Shown: positions 1 through 6,851, counted from the first letter of the stretch. The stretch: DNA of 8,712 nucleotides from Acinetobacter sp. (GCA_030152605.1 JASLJB010000074.1:1-8712); one strand, 5' to 3'. Translations and numbers: made by a program. The notes: a model not told the origin generated them from the letters alone.

Positions 1-936
1 CTCTTGGATCTGCTCAAAGGCGAAGGTTTTATAAATCATCGGTAAGCATTCGCCTTTGGCCCATAGCGGTGCGACATGTTGTTGCAAGTCTTCGGCGATA
101 ACGGCTTTCTCGGCAGTATTGCGTGCACGCATGGTCGAACCCGTAATGGTCAGACGTTTCATCATGATCTGACCGAGTTTGACCTCTTTGGCTTTGGCAC
201 CGCCCAAAAATGCGATATAGACCAAACGACCATCTCGACGTAATAAATTGAGATTGGATGCTAAATAAGGCGCACCAACGATATCCAAGATCACATCCAC
301 ACCAGCGTCTTCAGTGGCGGACTGAATCACCTGTTCAAAGTCTTGGGTCTTGTAGTTAATTGCATGCGTGAGATGTTGAATCGCAGCGACTTTCTCATCC
401 GATCCGACCGTGGCAAACGTTTTGATCCCCATCGACTGACATAACATCAAAGCCGTGGTGCCGATCCCACTGCTGCCGCCGTGTACCAACACAGTTTCAC
501 CGGCTTGGGCACGTCCCATTTGGAAGACATTGGCCCACACGGTAAAAAAAGTTTCAGGAATCGCTGCCGCTTGCACATGACTGACCCCTTCAGGGATGGA
601 CAACACTTGCGAAGCAGGCACCACACAATATTCAGCATAGCCACCACCATTGGTGAGACCACAGACCTGATCACCGACTTGAAAACGGCTGACCGCTGAA
701 CCGACCGCCACCACCTCACCAGCGACTTCCAATCCCGGAACAGGCGTAACCCCCTTAGGCATTGGATACAAACCTTGGCGTTGCAAGATATCTGGTCGGT
801 TTAAACCAAAAGCACGGACTTTGACCAAAACCTCATCCGCTTGGACAACGGGGATCTGAGTCTGTTCGATCTGTAGTTTCTCTGGGCCACCGGCTTCGGT
901 AATCACCACCTGTTTCATCATGCTAGATTGCGTCAT
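1..936 (-). CDS. NAD(P)H:quinone oxidoreductase, PIG3 / zeta-crystallin type (3' end outside window)
   Basis: I translated this frame by hand from 936 to base 1. It is open throughout, giving 312 residues with no stop, so the C-terminus (about 20 residues by family length) lies outside. It belongs to the zinc-independent medium-chain dehydrogenase/reductase family, cytosolic enzymes that reduce quinones or enals with NADPH. Visible marks are the N-terminal GroES-like domain (MKQVVITEAGGPEKL from residue 7, LNRPDILQRQG near 45-55, PGLEVAGEV near 68-75) and the Rossmann nucleotide-binding motif VHGGSSGIGTTA at 151-162. The catalytic-zinc Cys/His set of alcohol dehydrogenases is absent, as expected. 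I chose the ATG at 934-936 because AGGG lies just upstream; the internal Met codons at residues 6-7 have no such site. It is downstream of the permease on the same strand, 156 bases away. Family assignment is firm; physiological substrate is unknown. Confidence 0.9.
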   Translation of the reverse strand, partial: MTQSSMMKQVVITEAGGPEKLQIEQTQIPVVQADEVLVKVRAFGLNRPDILQRQGLYPMPKGVTPVPGLEVAGEVVAVGSAVSRFQVGDQVCGLTNGGGYAEYCVVPASQVLSIPEGVSHVQAAAIPETFFTVWANVFQMGRAQAGETVLVHGGSSGIGTTALMLCQSMGIKTFATVGSDEKVAAIQHLTHAINYKTQDFEQVIQSATEDAGVDVILDIVGAPYLASNLNLLRRDGRLVYIAFLGGAKAKEVKLGQIMMKRLTITGSTMRARNTAEKAVIAEDLQQHVAPLWAKGECLPMIYKTFAFEQIQE

Positions 937-1092
937 TATATTTCCCTATCCCTATCTGTTAAATGTCGTGCTGATGCGCATACAAGCTGGATTACCCTGC
1001 CACTGTCGCAGCACATACACAGCCGCAGACACAAAAAGGCAAGATAATCTGATCTAAATTGATCATCACGCTATAACGAGTTGCGATAATTT

Positions 1093-2523
1093 TCAAGTTG
1101 TCTTTTCAACTCTTCTTTCCAGCTGCCTTTGCCGCCACACCCCAATTCCAAAAGAAATCGGCACGATCAAGGCCAAGATCATACAGATCAACAGACTGCC
1201 TCCAGTTAAGGTCGGAAAATTCATCAAAATCATCGTCAAACACACCCCCAACAAGAGCACAGCCAACAGCGGTGCCCACTGCTTTTGCATGCGTTGACCA
1301 TGTTGCTGATCTTGATGGAGAGAGAAATAACGGTAAACCGCAATACTGGTGAGCACCATCAAGGTAACGCAACCCACGGTGGAAATCCCGGCCATATAAG
1401 CAAAGACTTGGGTCAATGGATCGAGTGCAAAAAACGCACACAGTATGATCACCATGATGGCGATACAGGTTTGAATCACCGAAGACTGATAAGGCGAATG
1501 GTAGCGCGGATGGATCTTGACCAAGACTTGACTCAAGTCACCCTGCCCCGCCAACGTGTATTGATAACGCACCAAGATATTGTGAAAACTCAGGACACAG
1601 GCAAATAAGCTATTGATTAGCAAGAGCTGAATCACATGGCTAAATGTAACACCGGTATATTGCCGCGCAAGATCGAGCAGCATATTGCCACTCCCATGTA
1701 AAGTTTGATCCACTATACTCAGCAGTTGAGTGGGACCTGCTGCAATCACCATCGACCACGCCGAAAAGGTGTAAAACAACCCAATAATGATCACCGACCA
1801 GTAGGTGGCTCGCGGAATGGTACGTTCAGGATCAATCGCTTCATCCCGATAAATCGCAGCCGACTCAAACCCAATAAATCCCGTCAGCGCAAATAATACC
1901 GCCAGACTCAAACCGCTACTCAAGGCATAGCGCGGTTCAAAGGACTGTAGATTGATGCCCTCGGCACCCCCCTGATATAGCACCGACGCATTTAAGATCA
2001 GAACCACTGCGATCTCCAAGACCAAACTGATGCCTAAGACTTTTGAACTCAGATCGATATTGCGATAGCCAAAGAATGCCACCACAGCAATCGTCAGTAT
2101 GGAATACAGCCACCATGGATGTGGGTTAGCGCCATAACTCACCACCAAATCATTGATTGCCCAGCCGATATAGCCATAGATCCCGGCCTGAATCGCGGTA
2201 TAAGTCACCAAGGCAATATAGGCCGCTCCCATACCCATTTTTTGTCCCAATCCCAAGCGGATATAGGCGTAAAATGCACCCGCTTCTTTGACAAACGGTG
2301 TCAAGCTGACAAAACCAACCGCAAATACCAGCAGTACCCATGAGGCAATCACAAAGCCAAACGGTGCGCCCACACCATTGCCCAGCCCAAATGCCAGAGG
2401 AATATTCCCACCCACCACGGTCAGCGGTGCGGCCGCCGCCATCACCATGCCAACAATATGTTTAGCACTCAGCGCGCCTTTGAGTTTGGCTTCTGAGTCG
2501 GCTTGTTCTAATACCTGCTGCAT
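1093..2523 (-). CDS. APC-superfamily amino-acid permease
   Basis: This is a 476-residue inner-membrane transporter of the amino acid-polyamine-organocation superfamily, a usual length for a 12-helix member. The glycine-rich broken first helix (APLTVVGGNIPLAFG, about 32-46) is present. The loop after helix 2 reads KEAGAFYAYIRLGLG (79-93). The family signature around helix 6 is very clear (GFESAAIYRDEAIDPERTIP, 218-237), and hydrophobic segments continue to a basic C-terminal tail. The start is fixed by a strong Shine-Dalgarno AAGGAG (2532-2537 on the minus strand), eight bases before the ATG. It lies 138 bases downstream of an amidase-like hydrolase gene on the same strand, so co-expression and import of an amino acid, amine or amide is a reasonable inference. 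Substrate cannot be deduced; amino acid and polyamine transport are both possible. Confidence 0.93.
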   Translation of the reverse strand: MQQVLEQADSEAKLKGALSAKHIVGMVMAAAAPLTVVGGNIPLAFGLGNGVGAPFGFVIASWVLLVFAVGFVSLTPFVKEAGAFYAYIRLGLGQKMGMGAAYIALVTYTAIQAGIYGYIGWAINDLVVSYGANPHPWWLYSILTIAVVAFFGYRNIDLSSKVLGISLVLEIAVVLILNASVLYQGGAEGINLQSFEPRYALSSGLSLAVLFALTGFIGFESAAIYRDEAIDPERTIPRATYWSVIIIGLFYTFSAWSMVIAAGPTQLLSIVDQTLHGSGNMLLDLARQYTGVTFSHVIQLLLINSLFACVLSFHNILVRYQYTLAGQGDLSQVLVKIHPRYHSPYQSSVIQTCIAIMVIILCAFFALDPLTQVFAYMAGISTVGCVTLMVLTSIAVYRYFSLHQDQQHGQRMQKQWAPLLAVLLLGVCLTMILMNFPTLTGGSLLICMILALIVPISFGIGVWRQRQLERRVEKTT

Positions 2524-2661
2524 GATTGATGCTCCTTAAATGGATATTTTTGTTGTCTTGCAGATGTCAGCATGAATTTATTTTTTTATTGATCGTGATG
2601 CAGTGTTCGGGTTTATAGACTTCAGCTAGTCGCTGTTATTGAAGCTGTTACAAGTGCATGG

Positions 2662-3432
2662 CTAAAACAAATCTTGGCGGATGTCATCTAAGTAGGGATT
2701 GTGCTGTTGGCTCTGCCGTACTTGCTCAGTGGATATTTCTGCAAACAATAACTGTTCCTGCGCTGTTTTGCCTTGCACCAAGATCTTGCCCTCAGGTGAT
2801 GCCACGGTACTCATCCCAACATAGTCAAAATGCTCTTCTGTCCCGATCTGATTGACATAAGCCACGTAGACTTGGTTTTCCCAAGCACGCGTGGCGATCA
2901 GATGGGTATTTACAAATTCATAGGGCTGCATCTGCGCCGTCGGCACTGCGATCAAATCCGCCCCAGCGAGTGCTGCGGCACGGACAGTTTCAGGAAATTC
3001 AACATCGTAGCAAATCAACATCGCGACCTTAAATCCTCGATAGTTGCTTAACACCACGGCCTGTTCACCCTGCAAGAAATGTTCCCGATCTAAGTCACCA
3101 AACAGATGGGTTTTATCATAATGATTCAGCAACTGCCCCAGATCATCGACAAAATAACTACTGTTCATCACCCCTTGCTCGACCTGCCGTGGTCCACCGA
3201 CAATCAGGCCAATCCCATGCCGCTGTGCGATCGCCTGTACTGCTTTGAGCGGAAACTGCGCTGCCATGGAGGCAGTGTCTTGATGCAGCACATAACCGGA
3301 CAAGAACATTTCCGGCGTGATCAACAATGCCGCACCTTGAGCCTTGGCTTGTGCTGCATACTGTTCAAGGCGTGCTAAGTTTGCGGCATAGTCTCGTGAT
3401 TGACTCAGTGCTTGTAAAAGTGCGATTTTCAT
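2662..3432 (-). CDS. Carbon-nitrogen hydrolase (nitrilase superfamily), 5-aminopentanamidase-like
   Basis: This 256-residue cytosolic enzyme of the nitrilase superfamily should hydrolyse a C-N bond, most likely an amide, to acid plus ammonia. The catalytic triad is complete: Glu41 in PEMFLSGY, Lys107 in YDKTHLFG, and nucleophile Cys141 in LICYDVEFPE. Further family blocks are GADLIAVPTAQMQPYEF (157-173) and ENQVYVAYVNQIG (185-197). From memory, the pattern KTHLFG-DLDR, ICYD-EFPE, VPTA-M-PY and a C-terminal PYLDDIRQDL resembles Pseudomonas DavA (5-aminovaleramide to 5-aminovalerate) and the related amidase RamA, rather than aliphatic nitrilases or omega-amidase. That substrate is inference only; no davB-like monooxygenase lies within the window. 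The gene is divergent from the thioredoxin-like gene and upstream of the permease. Its Shine-Dalgarno is weak (GAGAAA, about a dozen bases before the ATG). Confidence 0.9.
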   Translation of the reverse strand: MKIALLQALSQSRDYAANLARLEQYAAQAKAQGAALLITPEMFLSGYVLHQDTASMAAQFPLKAVQAIAQRHGIGLIVGGPRQVEQGVMNSSYFVDDLGQLLNHYDKTHLFGDLDREHFLQGEQAVVLSNYRGFKVAMLICYDVEFPETVRAAALAGADLIAVPTAQMQPYEFVNTHLIATRAWENQVYVAYVNQIGTEEHFDYVGMSTVASPEGKILVQGKTAQEQLLFAEISTEQVRQSQQHNPYLDDIRQDLF

Positions 3433-3470
3433 AAGCTTTAATTTCTCTATTTTTTGTTGTGCTCAGCTAT

Positions 3471-3476
3471 TTTATA
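3471..3476 (-). promoter_or_regulatory. Candidate -10 box for the hydrolase gene
   Basis: On the minus strand this reads TATAAA, 38 bases before the hydrolase ATG. The hexamer 17 bases further upstream (TTCTGC) is a poor -35 and lies inside the TTGCAG palindrome at 3492-3505. If this is the promoter, it probably needs, or is modulated by, a regulator bound there. The call rests on one hexamer match. Confidence 0.3.
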
Positions 3477-3491
3477 TTTTGGGCACTGCTT

Positions 3492-3505
3492 TTGCAGAAC
3501 TGCAA
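3492..3505. promoter_or_regulatory. Palindrome TTGCAG-AA-CTGCAA, possible operator
   Basis: This is a perfect inverted repeat with 6-bp arms and a 2-bp centre. It sits in the 152-base region between the divergent hydrolase and thioredoxin-like genes and overlaps the expected -35 position of the hydrolase. The size and symmetry fit a dimeric helix-turn-helix regulator site. I do not recognise the regulator, and a 14-bp palindrome can occur by chance. Confidence 0.3.
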
Positions 3506-3523
3506 TGTAAGTTAATTGTGAAG

Positions 3524-3552
3524 TTCAACTGAGCGCAACAAAGGGTTATGAT
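3524..3552 (+). promoter_or_regulatory. Candidate sigma70 promoter for the thioredoxin-like gene
   Basis: TTCAAC (3524-3529) and TATGAT (3547-3552) are separated by 17 bases. Transcription would start near 3559, about 26 bases before the ATG at 3585. The -10 matches the consensus at five of six positions; the -35 is weak. Confidence 0.35.
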
Positions 3553-3584
3553 GGATCTAAGTATTGATTTAATGTAGAGAAAAC

Positions 3585-3926
3585 ATGGCTGAACTGGTCG
3601 ACTACACTGAGAATAACTATCGTGACTTTGAACACTATGCAGGCATTGCGATCATTCGCTTTCATGCACCATGGTGCGCGCCGTGTGTACAAAACCAAGC
3701 GATTTTTGCGCAACTGGCAGCGCAGTGTGATGAGTCCATCAAGTTTGGTCAGGTCAATATCGACCTTGCGCCAATCCTGACCTTGCGTTATCAAGTCTTT
3801 GGCCTACCCTCAACCATGATCTTTCAGGATGGCGTCATCCTTGATCGAGTCGCAGGAGTAAAAAGCCTCGCGTTTTGGAAAAAATACATTCAGCAACTGC
3901 AAGCTGAGCAACAGCAAGCACAATAA
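3585..3926 (+). CDS. Thioredoxin-fold protein with WCAPC active site
   Basis: This is a 113-residue single-domain protein, the normal length for a cytosolic thioredoxin, with no signal peptide. The redox motif WCAPC places the active cysteines at 31 and 34, preceded by the usual hydrophobic strand (IAIIRFHAP, 21-29). The cis-proline is at 75 in GLPST, and the last helix (FWKKYIQQLQAEQQ) ends in a Gln/Ala-rich tail. All residues needed for dithiol-disulfide exchange are present, but the active site is WCAPC rather than the WCGPC of housekeeping TrxA. It is therefore likely a secondary thioredoxin or thiol-disulfide carrier; partners are unknown. A GAGA element lies just upstream of the ATG, and an ATG at 3572 runs straight into a stop. 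It converges on cysN. A link to sulfate reduction, which consumes thioredoxin, is tempting but unproven. Confidence 0.9.
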   Translation: MAELVDYTENNYRDFEHYAGIAIIRFHAPWCAPCVQNQAIFAQLAAQCDESIKFGQVNIDLAPILTLRYQVFGLPSTMIFQDGVILDRVAGVKSLAFWKKYIQQLQAEQQQAQ

Positions 3927-3942
3927 ATATCGCATATGCCCC

Positions 3943-3967
3943 CCGCAAAAGGCTTGATTTTACGCGG
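3943..3967 (+). terminator. Weak candidate terminator after the thioredoxin-like gene
   Basis: CCGCAAAA (3943-3950) can pair with TTTT-AC-GCGG (3958-3967) with a two-base bulge, beginning 16 bases after the stop. It is followed by the loose T-rich stretch GTTTTATTT. The stem is imperfect, so this is only a candidate. The convergent terminator at 4062-4086 could also stop this transcript. Confidence 0.3.
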
Positions 3968-4061
3968 ACGAGTTTTATTTAAAATACCAAAATGAATCAA
4001 TTGCTTATACTTTGTTCAGTCTATTCAAATCCGGTTAAGACCTGTTGAACTACCCTCCATC

Positions 4062-4086
4062 AAAAAACCCACCTTACGGTGGGTTT
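4062..4086 (-). terminator. Intrinsic terminator of cysDN
   Basis: There is a 9-bp perfect stem, AAACCCACC (4065-4073) with GGTGGGTTT (4078-4086), and a 4-base loop. Read on the minus strand, the stem runs into six T residues (complement of 4062-4067). It begins 36 bases past the cysN stop. The plus-strand side has a poorer T tract (TTTCGTTGTT), so weaker termination of the opposing gene is possible. Confidence 0.88.
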
Positions 4087-4121
4087 CGTTGTTGCTGATC
4101 TCTGAGATCAATACTTTAAAC

Positions 4122-5735
4122 TTATAAACGTACTGCTATCAGCAGTTGCTCTAACAACTCCTCAAGCGAATCGGTCTCAAAACTCAGATCCGCCGCTTGT
4201 GCATTTTCGGTGAGCACCAATAGGCCGGTTTCACGCAACAACAGGATCTCGGCAGGGCTCAGCTTGGCTTTGGCAATCGCAACAACACCATGCTGTAACA
4301 GCATGCTCTCCAGCGTCTGTGCTTGTGCAAGGAGCGGTGCAGAAACTTGCACCACCGCTGGTTTTTGACCCAAACGTGCGGCTCGGGCTTCAGCAGTCAC
4401 GACCTGATGATGCGCCTGCCACTCTTCTGCCGCCTCGACCATCCCCGCGCCAACGGTGACGTTATTTAGACGATCAATAAAGATAAATGAGCCAGTGTAG
4501 CGACTGTCCTGATAACGATCGAATACCACCGCGGCATCAAACTCAACAGTAACTTCAGCGATCGCATTCAATTCAAGTTCATCGACTTGGGTTTTTTCCA
4601 GCGTATTGACGTTAACCCGATGATGAATCTCGGTGACGCTGGCCGGCACGGTCTGGGTACCAATCTTGATGTTATATAACTTGCCTTTCACCAAGCTGTG
4701 ATCATTCATCCAGACCACAGTGGCACGAATACGGCGTGACAATTGGGGTTGCTGATCGGCTTTGACCAACATATTGCCACGTGAAATATCAATCTCATCG
4801 TTCAAGGTCAGCGTGACGGCCTGCCCTGCAATGGCATGGCTTAAATTGCCATCATAGGTCACGATTTCTTTGATGCTTGAGCGCTTGCCTGACGGGAGTG
4901 CGATGATTTCATCACCGACATGCACCTGTCCCAAAGCAATGGTGCCGGCAAAGCCACGAAAGTCCAAATGTGGGCGATTGACATACTGCACAGGAAAACG
5001 GAATGCCTTGCTGCTGAGATCACGACGAATTTCAACAGTTTCCAAGATCTGCATCAGGGTTTGACCTGAATACCACGGCGTGCTGCCTGAGCGATTGACT
5101 ACATTGTCGCCATTGAGGGCTGAGATCGGCACAAATAAAATGTTGGCCGGTCGGCGCTGACCCAATTGGCTGACAAAGTCCTGATACTGCTGCTCAATTT
5201 CTTGGAAACGTTGTTGTGAAAATTCAACCAAATCCATCTTATTGATCGCGACAACGATATTTTCAATCCCCAATAGACTGGCGATAAAGGTATGTCGGCG
5301 GGTTTGAGTCTGCACCCCATAACGCGCATCAATCAAAATAATCGCCAGATCTGCCGTGGATGCGCCCGTGGCCATATTACGGGTATATTGCTCATGTCCT
5401 GGGGTGTCGGCGATGATGAACTTACGCTTTTCGGTCGAGAAATAACGATAGGCCACATCAATGGTAATGCCCTGTTCGCGCTCAGCTTGCAAACCATCGA
5501 CCAACAAGGCCAAGTCAGGTGCATCACCTGTGGTGCCGACTTTTTTACTGTCACGGGTCACGGCCTGTAGTTGATCTTCATAAATCAACTTTGAATCATA
5601 GAGCAAACGGCCGATCAGCGTGCTCTTGCCATCATCGACATTGCCGCAGGTCAGAAAGCGCAATAAATCTTTTTGTTCGTGTTGTTTTAAGTAGGCCAAT
5701 ATATCCTGACCGATTAAATCTGACTGATGAGACAT
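4122..5735 (-). CDS. cysN: ATP sulfurylase GTPase subunit CysN, with degenerate C-terminal tail
   Basis: This is the regulatory GTPase subunit of ATP sulfurylase. With CysD it couples GTP hydrolysis to formation of adenosine 5'-phosphosulfate from sulfate and ATP. The elongation-factor-like GTPase motifs are intact: P-loop GNVDDGKST (31-39), switch region EREQGITIDVAYRYF (85-99), DTPGH (110-114), NKMD (165-168) and SAL (205-207). Beta-barrel domains follow, ending near IDRLNNVTVGAGM. At 537 residues it is about 60 longer than E. coli CysN (475) and about 100 shorter than CysNC fusions. Residues from about 456 (codons 4122-4370) resemble the two ends of an APS kinase domain: GQKPAVV at the entry and AADLSFETDSLEELLEQLL at the exit. 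No GxxGxGKS P-loop is present, so APS kinase activity is not expected. GGAG stands eight bases before the ATG. It is 57 bases downstream of cysD, and the operon ends at the terminator at 4062-4086. Confidence 0.96.
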   Translation of the reverse strand: MSHQSDLIGQDILAYLKQHEQKDLLRFLTCGNVDDGKSTLIGRLLYDSKLIYEDQLQAVTRDSKKVGTTGDAPDLALLVDGLQAEREQGITIDVAYRYFSTEKRKFIIADTPGHEQYTRNMATGASTADLAIILIDARYGVQTQTRRHTFIASLLGIENIVVAINKMDLVEFSQQRFQEIEQQYQDFVSQLGQRRPANILFVPISALNGDNVVNRSGSTPWYSGQTLMQILETVEIRRDLSSKAFRFPVQYVNRPHLDFRGFAGTIALGQVHVGDEIIALPSGKRSSIKEIVTYDGNLSHAIAGQAVTLTLNDEIDISRGNMLVKADQQPQLSRRIRATVVWMNDHSLVKGKLYNIKIGTQTVPASVTEIHHRVNVNTLEKTQVDELELNAIAEVTVEFDAAVVFDRYQDSRYTGSFIFIDRLNNVTVGAGMVEAAEEWQAHHQVVTAEARAARLGQKPAVVQVSAPLLAQAQTLESMLLQHGVVAIAKAKLSPAEILLLRETGLLVLTENAQAADLSFETDSLEELLEQLLIAVRL

Positions 5736-5757
5736 GGCTCAAACTCCGCAAATACTG

Positions 5758-5800
5758 AAAACTTAGAAATGCCCAAAATCAATTGAAAAAACTTAGAAAT
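5758..5800. repeat. 13-bp direct repeat at the cysD-cysN junction
   Basis: AAAACTTAGAAAT occurs at 5758-5770 and again at 5788-5800, a 30-base period. The second copy includes the cysD stop codon, and the first lies in the intergenic spacer before cysN. It looks like a small local duplication of the cysD 3' end. No function is apparent. Confidence 0.6.
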
Positions 5801-6707
5801 AGCCTTCTTGCTTTTTCTTTTCCATCGATCCCGCCTCATCATGGTCAATCATACGACCTTGGCGTTCGGAACTGGTGGCCAGCAGCATTTCTTGAATAAT
5901 TTCAGGTAGGGTCGCCGCTTCAGACTCCACCGCACCCGTCAATGGGTAGCAACCCAAGGTACGAAAGCGCACTGACTTGAGTTGCGCAGTTTCACCCGGA
6001 TGGAAGCGCATGCGCTCATCATCGGCCATAATCAAAGTGCCGCTGCGTTCAACCACAGGACGTGGTGCTGCAAAGTACAACGGGACTAAGGGAATACTTT
6101 CTAAGTAGATGTACTGCCAAATATCCAACTCAGTCCAGTTGGACAATGGAAATACGCGGATGCTCTCGCCCTGATTGACTTTACCGTTATATAAATTCCA
6201 CAGCTCAGGACGTTGGTTTTTAGGGTCCCAACGGTGTTGCGCATCACGAAATGAATAGACCCGTTCTTTGGCACGTGATTTTTCTTCATCACGGCGTGCG
6301 CCACCAAAGGCAGCATCAAAACCATGTTGATTTAGCGCCTGTTTTAAGCCTTGGGTTTTCATGATGTCGGTGTATTTTGAACTGCCATGATCAAAAGGAT
6401 TGATACCTGCATCGCGGCCTGCTTGGTTCTGATGCACGATCAAGTCAAAACCATGCGTCTTCGCCATCTGGTCTCTAAACTCGATCATCTCTTTAAACTT
6501 CCAACCGGTGTCGACATGCAACAAAGGAAAGGGCAATTTGGCTGGATAAAATGCTTTTAAGGCAAGGTGCAACATCACCGCTGAATCTTTGCCAATCGAA
6601 TACAACATGACTGGATTTTCAAATTCTGCAGCAACTTCACGGATAATATGAATACTCTCAGCTTCAAGCTGTTTAAGATGAGTAAGTCTTTCCTCAGATA
6701 TAGGCAT
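5793..6707 (-). CDS. cysD: Sulfate adenylyltransferase catalytic subunit CysD
   Basis: This 304-residue catalytic subunit of ATP sulfurylase (E. coli CysD is 302) belongs to the PAPS-reductase / PP-loop ATP pyrophosphatase fold. It adenylates sulfate to APS in the cytosol, the first step of assimilation toward cysteine. The PP-loop is seen as YSIGKDSAVMLH (36-47). Other conserved blocks are PLLHVDTGWKF (61-71), GGARRDEEKSRAKER (135-149), FPLSNWTELDIWQYI (186-200), TLGCYPLTGAVES and the C-terminal GSMEKKKQEGYF. The start at 6705-6707 gives the family N-terminus (RLTHLKQLEAESIHIIRE), though its Shine-Dalgarno is poor. It is first in cysDN. No cysH, cysC or cysG is adjacent in the window. Expression is probably CysB-dependent, as in related bacteria, but that is inferred. 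Confidence 0.97.
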   Translation of the reverse strand: MPISEERLTHLKQLEAESIHIIREVAAEFENPVMLYSIGKDSAVMLHLALKAFYPAKLPFPLLHVDTGWKFKEMIEFRDQMAKTHGFDLIVHQNQAGRDAGINPFDHGSSKYTDIMKTQGLKQALNQHGFDAAFGGARRDEEKSRAKERVYSFRDAQHRWDPKNQRPELWNLYNGKVNQGESIRVFPLSNWTELDIWQYIYLESIPLVPLYFAAPRPVVERSGTLIMADDERMRFHPGETAQLKSVRFRTLGCYPLTGAVESEAATLPEIIQEMLLATSSERQGRMIDHDEAGSMEKKKQEGYF

Positions 6708-6766
6708 TTTGACAGCACCAGCTCACAAAAAACGTGTACTTATTACACATATTAAAATTTATATTC

Positions 6767-6772
6767 ATTATA
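6767..6772 (-). promoter_or_regulatory. cysD: Consensus -10 box for cysDN
   Basis: On the minus strand this is a perfect TATAAT. Transcription would start near 6760 with a leader of roughly 53 bases. The hexamer 17 bases upstream (in the CAAAAGG stretch) does not resemble TTGACA. A good -10 without a -35 is the usual shape of an activator-dependent promoter, and CysB is the known activator of sulfate-assimilation operons in enterobacteria. I cannot identify a CysB site with confidence. Confidence 0.5.
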
Positions 6773-6793
6773 GTGATTTACACAGCCACCCTT

Positions 6794-6822
6794 TTGCTTG
6801 TTTTTTTATATTGATATATAAA
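6794..6822 (+). promoter_or_regulatory. Candidate sigma70 promoter for the acetyltransferase gene
   Basis: TTGCTT (6794-6799) and TATAAA (6817-6822) are separated by exactly 17 bases. Transcription would begin near 6829, about 23 bases before the ATG at 6852. The -10 is embedded in the right arm of the inverted repeat at 6803-6824, so a protein bound to the repeat could block it. Confidence 0.5.
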
Positions 6823-6824
6823 AA
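6803..6824. promoter_or_regulatory. Perfect 9-bp AT-rich inverted repeat in the cysD/acetyltransferase divergent region
   Basis: TTTTTATAT (6803-6811) and ATATAAAAA (6816-6824) flank a 4-base centre TGAT. It covers the spacer and -10 of the acetyltransferase promoter and lies about 30-50 bases upstream of the cysD -10. That is a suitable place for an operator or a shared regulator site. It has no G or C in its arms, so a chance AT-rich palindrome is possible; a terminator is unlikely because it lies upstream of both genes. Confidence 0.4.
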
Positions 6825-6851
6825 GATCATAAGCAACTCACAGAGCAAACT

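Noticed and set aside
447..719. Minus-strand open frame of 90 codons near the left edge
   Set aside because: It is an out-of-frame shadow of the quinone oxidoreductase, which reads continuously through this region on the same strand.
1050..1065. Inverted repeat TGATC-TAAATT-GATCA upstream of the quinone oxidoreductase
   Set aside because: The arms are only 5 bp. It lies in an AT-rich spacer without a convincing promoter beside it, so chance is the simpler explanation.
1285..1608. Plus-strand open frame of 107 codons
   Set aside because: It lies entirely inside the permease gene on the opposite strand, whose protein matches a known family along its length. The plus-strand translation has no recognisable pattern.
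3546..3794. Minus-strand open frame of 82 codons antisense to the thioredoxin-like gene
   Set aside because: The thioredoxin fold on the plus strand explains this stretch, and the antisense protein has no recognisable motif.
4006..4011. TATACT, resembling a -10 box on the plus strand
   Set aside because: The sequence 17 bases upstream (AATACC) is not a -35, and no gene follows on the plus strand before the convergent terminator.
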